In this document: in pieces, positions 14,220 through 18,859 of the stretch
Layout: each line of letters opens with the position of its first letter
How positions within the stretch are numbered: position 1 is the stretch's first letter
Assembly (NCBI GenBank): GCA_030833605.1
Contig: JAURGV010000015.1
Coordinates: forward strand, 1-18,859
DNA length: 18,859 bases
Source of the DNA: Rhodothermales bacterium
GTDB lineage: Bacteria > Bacteroidota > Rhodothermia > Rhodothermales > UBA10348
Reading direction: 5' to 3'
Program-made: the position numbers and the translations under genes
The notes under the pieces: generated by a model
Databases searched by the model: none
Told to the model about the DNA's origin: nothing
What the model saw: the letters and a program-made list of their open reading frames with translations, nothing else

Positions 14220-15845
14220 ATGGCCCAACAGACGATTCAACCGGAATCCAAAGCCGTCTCCAACTGGTTTCTATGGAGCACCATAGTGATTGCGGGAGCA
14301 CTTTTCTACTTGCGATTCGGCTACCAGGTCGGATATAGCGACCAAGATGAATTCGTCCCGCTTGTGCTTTCGTGGTTAGATCCTGCCTTATTTACCACGG
14401 ATTGGTTCGTTCAACTGCAACAGGAAAACTTTAGCATCCGGCATATATTTGCCGGTTTGCTGGCTGTTTTGAGTTACGTATTTCCCCTTACATGGAGCCT
14501 TTTTCTGCTTCATTTGGCGACTTGGACGGTGCTAGTTTCCGCGTTAGTACGGATCTCTTACTTGTTGTACCGCAATGAGTTAGTCGCTTTATCTTTTGTA
14601 TTGGTTGCACTCGTTTTATCCAGCAGAGTGAATCCGGGTGGCAATGATGTAGTCCATGCCCTTTTGGTCCCGAGCTCAGTAGCATGGGCACTCGGTTTTT
14701 GGTCTTTCGCCAACCTTCTGCATGCACAAACGACACGCGCTGGATGGATGTTGGCTGTCGCAATTTTGATTCACCCCTTGGTGGGACTTCAATTGGCATC
14801 CATTATTCTTGTCACCGTAGTGATGACTAGGCTTCCGGGGTGGAAAAGCCTCCTCTACCCCGTCATCTTGGTCTCCATACCAAGTATTCTTCTTTTTCTG
14901 GACCTTGGCTCAAGTGGAACAACGCCAACAATAAACCCCGATGAAGGGATTCTTCAAGCCAATATTCTCACGCAAATACGGGCCCCACATCACTATTTGA
15001 TCGCGTTTACGTCCCTTAAAACGTGGTTAGCTTGGGGAATACTTGCTTTGGGCGGTGGAATCGCGTGGGCATCGTTTCGAATAAAGCTTCGCAGTAGTCC
15101 TGATCTGCGGTTCACAATGGCTCTATTTGCTGTGTCACTCGCCGTTGTGGGTGGCAGCGTGGCCGTCTTGGCCCTTCGTCCGGACAGCTTTTTAACGCGT
15201 CTTCAGCCGCTCAATGTGGCGGTATTGGTCCGCATGGTGGCACTTTTGGCAATTTCCGCGAGGATGGTTTCTTTTATCTCCCGAATTGGACGGGTAGGTT
15301 CTTGGTTAACAAAGGGGAACGACAGGCTCTCCAAACCTACCTTTTTGGCTCTTTCTTGCGCCTTTCTCATCGTGGTCGTCGTTTGGATCAAGCCCTGGTA
15401 CGACGGCAGCAATCAACACCTCCCGCATCCTGGTTTTCAAGATCAGATCGATATGGACACCGCAGAATGGATCCAATCGAATACCGATCTCGAAGCGGTT
15501 TTTGTTATCCCTCCGGTAGTTAGTGGCTTTCAAATCGCAACCCATCGGGCCCAATTCGTGAATTTCAAGGCATTCCCTTTCAACGGTGATCAGGCCGTAG
15601 CATGGATTGAGCGTTTGCAGCAAATCGCTCCGGTAGAGAACTTGAATCCTGGAGGCTCCGCCCTTTTAGTCCGCTTTCAAAATGCTTTTTTAAATTTGCC
15701 TAGTTCTCACTTCTATTCGTTGAACGATTCGGAAGGGGTTTCCTACATTGTTCTCCCGAAGCCGCTCAATCCGTCTTGGTCTGATGAAAAGGCGGCCATG
15801 TGTTCACCCGAATGGTGTGTATTTAATCTCAACGATCCTTCGTAG
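14220..15845 (+). CDS. Multi-pass membrane protein, GT-C/DUF6798-like
   Basis: The 541-residue product has about 11 hydrophobic helices (roughly 15-34, 73-95, 96-115, 121-137, 150-166, 173-203, 208-226, 266-285, 296-316, 331-352, 375-392) followed by a soluble domain of about 150 residues. The first outside loop carries YSDQDEFVPLVLSWLDP, an acidic motif in the place where GT-C glycosyltransferases keep a catalytic Asp/Glu. The C-terminal domain has DTAEWIQSNTDLEAVFVIPP and a later FKAFPF, which remind me of DUF6798 membrane proteins. It ends with CSPEWC close to the C-terminus. A glycosyltransferase using a lipid-linked sugar is a reasonable guess, not shown. The next gene is a flippase. Confidence 0.6.
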   Translation: MAQQTIQPESKAVSNWFLWSTIVIAGALFYLRFGYQVGYSDQDEFVPLVLSWLDPALFTTDWFVQLQQENFSIRHIFAGLLAVLSYVFPLTWSLFLLHLATWTVLVSALVRISYLLYRNELVALSFVLVALVLSSRVNPGGNDVVHALLVPSSVAWALGFWSFANLLHAQTTRAGWMLAVAILIHPLVGLQLASIILVTVVMTRLPGWKSLLYPVILVSIPSILLFLDLGSSGTTPTINPDEGILQANILTQIRAPHHYLIAFTSLKTWLAWGILALGGGIAWASFRIKLRSSPDLRFTMALFAVSLAVVGGSVAVLALRPDSFLTRLQPLNVAVLVRMVALLAISARMVSFISRIGRVGSWLTKGNDRLSKPTFLALSCAFLIVVVVWIKPWYDGSNQHLPHPGFQDQIDMDTAEWIQSNTDLEAVFVIPPVVSGFQIATHRAQFVNFKAFPFNGDQAVAWIERLQQIAPVENLNPGGSALLVRFQNAFLNLPSSHFYSLNDSEGVSYIVLPKPLNPSWSDEKAAMCSPEWCVFNLNDPS

Positions 15846-15865
15846 TAAGGGCTAATTGTACGCTT

Positions 15866-17338
15866 TTGACGTTAAAAGAAAGAATATTGTCTCTTTTTGC
15901 CGATTCCGAGTTTCGGGCACCCGTGCTCAAACTGCTATCCGGCCAAGGGATTGCGTTCGTAATCGGGTATATCGCAAATATTGTTCTGATGAGGATGTAC
16001 CCAGACGAAATGTGGGGTACCGTCGATTATATCATCACGTGGACAACCATCTTAGTCCCGATAACCTCTCTGCGGTACGAAGATGCGTTAATGCTAGCCG
16101 AAGATAAACGTCAATCAGCGCATGCTTACCTCCTGGCTGTGATAACGGTTATTGGAAGTTGCATAGGAATCCTGGCCCTGCTCTCCTTTTCAGGGACCAT
16201 CATTGATTTTTTTGCTGCGAATAAAATCGGACGATGGAGTTTGTTCATTCCGTTGGCCATTTTTGTGCATCGGATGGCTAAAATTGCCGAATTGTGGCTG
16301 TCCAAACACGACCACTACACGCACATTTCAGCCGGGCAAGTAGTTACCGTTGGGTCGATGACGGGCGTACGTTTGATCGCAGGAGCCCTTAAACCCAGTA
16401 CAGGGGGGCTTATTTGGGGATTTGTAGCTGGATATGGTTTAACCTTTTTAGTGTATACGCGGCGGCTGTACCGCACCCTCAAAGAATCCTTGCAGGGGGC
16501 TCCGACCTGGAAAGAGTTGGGGTTTATTGCGGTCCGATATAAGCGCTTCGCATTGTTCACCATGCCGGCGACGCTTGTGAGCGCCCTTATTATGAAGGGC
16601 CCTTTTCTGATCTTGAAAGAATACCTCGAATTGGGCATATATGGACAGTTCACTCGTGGTTTTAATGTCCTGTTCGTTCCTCTCAGCCTCTTAGCAGCGT
16701 CCATCGCGCAAGTATTTTTCGTTTTGGCGGTCAAAACGAACCGTGATGGGACCTTAGGTACCTTTTCTAGCAACGTCCACAGTAAACTGGTGTTGATGTC
16801 CATTTATCCTACCGTCGCGCTGATGATCGCAGGTGGAGACATCTTTCAGGTTCTGTTTGGGAGTCAATGGAGGGCATCAGGAGACTTTTTGCTGTTTATG
16901 GCCCCTTGGATCATGCTATCCATCGTTGCATCGCCTATGACTCGCCTGTTTGACGTCCTGGAAAGACAACGCCTGGAGCTCACGATAGCGCTCATCTCAG
17001 CCGCCATCATGATTACCGCGCTGGTTTTAGCAGGTCAGTCGAATGATGCCTCCGTGATCATTCTGTATTTAGGCGTGGTGGGCTCACTCGTTCGGATGGG
17101 CCAAATTATTTTGCTTTTGCGGTTATCCGGTGCCACCTTATCGGCCACATTTAAACCGTATCTACGGTATTCGGCCATTTTAAGTCCTGTGATCATTGGG
17201 ATAATGGCGGTCCGAATCATGAATAACCCTGTTTTTACATTGATCGCTGTTGTAGGCGGAGGAATTATTTTTGGACTCTACATTCTCAAAACTGAGCGCC
17301 TTTTGGCCCACAAAAAACCAGCCATTCCCCACGAGTAG
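15866..17338 (+). CDS. Wzx-type polysaccharide/lipid-linked oligosaccharide flippase (MOP superfamily)
   Basis: The 490-residue product has about 12-14 hydrophobic helices and the layout of the Polysacc_synt/Wzx family: an N-terminal helix with GQGIAFVIGYIANIVLMRMY followed by WGTVDYI, ITSLRYEDALMLA after helix 2, and paired helices through the rest. Such proteins move lipid-linked sugars across the inner membrane. There is no ATG before the conserved start, and TTG at 15866 gives a short basic lead (LKER) into the first helix. It lies 20 bases after the GT-C-like gene and four bases before the next gene. The combination of transferase, GT-C-like enzyme and flippase suggests an envelope glycan or precursor route; the glycan is unknown. 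Confidence 0.8.
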   Translation: MTLKERILSLFADSEFRAPVLKLLSGQGIAFVIGYIANIVLMRMYPDEMWGTVDYIITWTTILVPITSLRYEDALMLAEDKRQSAHAYLLAVITVIGSCIGILALLSFSGTIIDFFAANKIGRWSLFIPLAIFVHRMAKIAELWLSKHDHYTHISAGQVVTVGSMTGVRLIAGALKPSTGGLIWGFVAGYGLTFLVYTRRLYRTLKESLQGAPTWKELGFIAVRYKRFALFTMPATLVSALIMKGPFLILKEYLELGIYGQFTRGFNVLFVPLSLLAASIAQVFFVLAVKTNRDGTLGTFSSNVHSKLVLMSIYPTVALMIAGGDIFQVLFGSQWRASGDFLLFMAPWIMLSIVASPMTRLFDVLERQRLELTIALISAAIMITALVLAGQSNDASVIILYLGVVGSLVRMGQIILLLRLSGATLSATFKPYLRYSAILSPVIIGIMAVRIMNNPVFTLIAVVGGGIIFGLYILKTERLLAHKKPAIPHE

Positions 17339-17342
17339 TCGG

Positions 17343-18194
17343 TTGCGTAAGGGGCTCTCGTGGCCCGTTAATGGCATGCTGGCGCTTTGCCTGCTAAGCA
17401 TTGGCGGATGCGCATTAAAAGGCAGTCAGCACCCTGTTACGGTGCTATCCTACAACATTCGGTATGATATTCCGGGAGATAGCCTAGACGCTTGGCCCAA
17501 CCGAAGCCAATGGGTTGCTTCGATATTGAAAGAAAGCGATGCTAGCATTTTTGGTCTCCAGGAGGCTTTAAAACATCAAATTGATGACATTCAGTCGGAA
17601 TTGAACCGATTCTTTTGGGTTGGAGTGGGGCGAGACGATGGCGTAGCAGCGGGAGAATATTCCCCGGTGTTTTACGACCCAACCATTTGGACTGTTATAC
17701 AATGGGAAACTAGATGGTTGTCCCCCGATTCATCGGCCGTTGGACAAGCTGGGTGGGATGCTGCTCTACCTCGAATTGCCACCGTAGTTGATTTCGCTCG
17801 AAATTTGGATGACGGTAGGCTTCGCGTCATAAACACGCATTTTGATCACCGCGGAGTAGAAGCTAGGCGTGAAAGTGCAAAGCTGATACGCCGGTGGGCT
17901 CAAGAAACAGGCGGTAATGTGGTCGTGATGGGAGATTTCAACGTTGAACCTACGGATTCTGCCTACACATCCATTGTAGAGTCCGGTGACCTGATTGACG
18001 TCGCCGCCTCGATGGAGGCTGGAGCACAACCAACTTTTCTTGGTTTTGATGCCTCGAACACGTCCGGGCCTCGAATCGACTACCTTTTTGTATCCAATGG
18101 CATCCTCGTTCGGACATTCGATGTGATTTCCGAGGTGCGCAATGGACGGTATCCCTCCGACCACGCACCTATCATGTCTCGCATCACATTTTAG
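17343..18194 (+). CDS. Endonuclease/exonuclease/phosphatase-family lipoprotein
   Basis: The 283-residue product has the metal-dependent EEP fold: SYNIRYDIPGDSLDAW (Asn metal ligand), FGLQEAL (Glu), NTHFDHRG (catalytic His), GDFNVEPTDSAY (Asp and Asn), PRIDYLF and YPSDHAPI (Asp-His pair), all present. Members hydrolyse phosphodiesters or phosphomonoesters of nucleic acids or lipids, so a secreted nuclease or phosphatase is likely. I place the start at the TTG at 17343, which gives a lipoprotein signal (MRKGLSWPVNG, then LALCLLSIGGC with Cys23) right after the flippase stop. The frame also opens at TTG 17271, overlapping the flippase, while an ATG at 17376 would leave no basic residue before the hydrophobic core. 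It is the last gene of the run; a strong terminator follows. Confidence 0.82.
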   Translation: MRKGLSWPVNGMLALCLLSIGGCALKGSQHPVTVLSYNIRYDIPGDSLDAWPNRSQWVASILKESDASIFGLQEALKHQIDDIQSELNRFFWVGVGRDDGVAAGEYSPVFYDPTIWTVIQWETRWLSPDSSAVGQAGWDAALPRIATVVDFARNLDDGRLRVINTHFDHRGVEARRESAKLIRRWAQETGGNVVVMGDFNVEPTDSAYTSIVESGDLIDVAASMEAGAQPTFLGFDASNTSGPRIDYLFVSNGILVRTFDVISEVRNGRYPSDHAPIMSRITF

Positions 18195-18227
18195 GCCCTA
18201 ATTCCATCAAATTCGCTATAAATGAGA

Positions 18228-18266
18228 AACGGCGCCGACCAAATGGTCGGCGCCGTTCTACTTTTT
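18228..18266. terminator. Strong hairpin terminator, probably bidirectional
   Basis: AACGGCGCCGACC (18228-18240) and GGTCGGCGCCGTT (18245-18257) are perfect 13-bp inverted copies with loop AAAT, followed on the plus strand by CTACTTTTT. On the minus strand the stem is followed by TCTCATTTAT, a looser T-rich tail, so it may also end the tRNA-Gly transcript. Confidence 0.88.
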
Positions 18267-18304
18267 GCGACATTCAAAACCATTTTTAGGTTTTGGTCTT
18301 TCTG

Positions 18305-18376
18305 AGCGGGTGATGAGATTCGAACTCACGACCCTCACGTTGGCAACGTGATGCTCTACCACTGAGCTACACCCGC
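18305..18376 (-). tRNA. tRNA-Gly (anticodon GCC)
   Basis: Read on the minus strand, the acceptor stem GCGGGTG (18376-18370) pairs with CACCCGC (18312-18306). The anticodon stem TCACG/CGTGA encloses TTGCCAA with anticodon GCC. The T loop is TTCGAAT. The discriminator is T, usual for glycine tRNAs, and CCA is not encoded. It converges on the terminator of the plus-strand gene run. Confidence 0.97.
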
Positions 18377-18388
18377 TTTTAGAGCGTG

Positions 18389-18419
18389 CAATAATACGCT
18401 GAACCAGCTCGTAGGTCAA
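18389..18419 (-). promoter_or_regulatory. Promoter of tRNA-Gly
   Basis: On the minus strand, TTG (18419-18417), a 20-base spacer and TATTATTG (18396-18389) match the pattern of the other tRNA promoters, with one mismatch to TAnnTTTG. The mature tRNA starts 12 bases downstream. Confidence 0.6.
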
Positions 18420-18578
18420 CCCCTAAGCAAAGGAAACCGACATCTTTGACGGCTTCTTCGCATACTCTTTTCATTCACTCAAAGTTGACGCAGAAATCTG
18501 CCGCAAATCAGCGGAAGGAATTCTCAGTTTGTAACTTAGTCGGAGATGTATCCTTCAACCATTCGACGGATTGCGAAC

Positions 18579-18859
18579 ATGGCTCAAATTATAGACGGCA
18601 AGGTATTATCTGCTCAAATTCGCGACGAAGTAAAGATTGCCGTCGCAGAACGGTCTAAATCAGGAAAAAGAGCCCCGTTTTTAGCCGTTGTGCTAATTGG
18701 TGAGGACCCCGCCTCGGCTTCTTATGTCAGAGGAAAAGCAAAAGCTTCGGCCGAAGTTGGAATTGGTAGTGAAACCATGACCTACGACGCATCGATCTCG
18801 GAAGCAGAGGTCCTTGGAATTATTGACCGGTTGAATAAGGACAGCCAGGTTGACGGTAT
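18579..18859 (+). CDS. folD: Methylenetetrahydrofolate dehydrogenase / cyclohydrolase FolD, N-terminal part (cut by window edge)
   Basis: Interconverts 5,10-methylene- and 10-formyl-tetrahydrofolate, the formyl donor for PurN and PurH encoded upstream in the window. The 93 visible residues begin AQIIDGKVLSAQIRDEV, then PFLAVVLIGEDPASASYVRGKAKA, with the active-site Tyr49 and Lys53 of the YxxxK motif. The remainder, including the NADP-binding half, is outside the window. The ATG at 18579 is at the standard family position. The 202 bases between tRNA-Gly and this gene hold the tRNA promoter on the minus strand; I could not find a convincing folD promoter there. Confidence 0.93.
   Translation, partial: MAQIIDGKVLSAQIRDEVKIAVAERSKSGKRAPFLAVVLIGEDPASASYVRGKAKASAEVGIGSETMTYDASISEAEVLGIIDRLNKDSQVDG

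Noticed and set aside
16315..16803. 162-codon minus-strand frame inside the flippase gene
   Set aside because: It is antisense to a well-supported membrane protein and its composition is low-hydrophobicity mirror sequence with no motif.
17766..18164. 132-codon minus-strand frame inside the EEP lipoprotein gene
   Set aside because: Antisense shadow of catalytic segments on the plus strand; no motif of its own.
18420..18578. Promoter or small gene upstream of folD
   Set aside because: TTG (18529-18531) with a TATCCTTC box at 18549 has only a 17-base spacer and a poor match; the only open frame runs out of frame into folD.

Overview
This window reads as a stretch of ordinary bacterial chromosome from the Bacteroidota/Rhodothermota/Balneolota side of the tree. 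Three things suggest this. Several promoters have the form TTG, about 20-22 bases, then a TAnnTTTG-like box, which is the Bacteroidota sigma pattern. Most genes lack a visible Shine-Dalgarno sequence and have AT-rich leaders. The protein set (lipoprotein sulfatase, WbqC-like protein, purN-purH followed by mreC, long-propeptide HslV) also fits that group. The exact lineage cannot be fixed by eye. No insertion sequence, CRISPR array, phage gene or integrase was seen, and no gene-free stretch exceeds 300 bases.

Layout. Positions 1-279 (minus) hold the N-terminus of a ComM/YifB-type ATPase, divergent from nadK (434-1330). tRNA-Phe and tRNA-Asp follow, each with its own promoter and terminator. 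A DUF1801 reading frame interrupted by one amber codon (1865-2284) overlaps the start of a lipoprotein sulfatase (2281-3759). The sulfatase converges on and overlaps a WbqC-like gene (3745-4332, minus). Then come an LD-carboxypeptidase (4400-5347), purN and purH (5444-7608), and mreC directly joined to dacB (7709-10069).

From 10148 to 18194 there are seven tightly packed plus-strand genes: hslV, a NYN-fold protein that has lost half its usual catalytic signature, hslU, a FemAB/GNAT-like transferase, an 11-helix GT-C-like membrane protein, a Wzx-type flippase, and a secreted endonuclease/exonuclease/phosphatase-fold lipoprotein. A strong 13-bp hairpin terminator ends the run. tRNA-Gly (minus) and the start of folD (18579 to the edge) close the window.

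How the genes work together. purN, purH and folD belong to purine/one-carbon metabolism. mreC, dacB and the LD-carboxypeptidase act on the cell wall. hslV and hslU encode the two parts of an ATP-dependent protease. The three genes after hslU (transferase, GT-C-like, flippase) look like an envelope-glycan or lipid-linked-precursor module transcribed with the protease. The most unusual points are the protease/NYN/envelope gene run, the degenerate NYN protein between hslV and hslU, and mreC standing without mreB or mreD.
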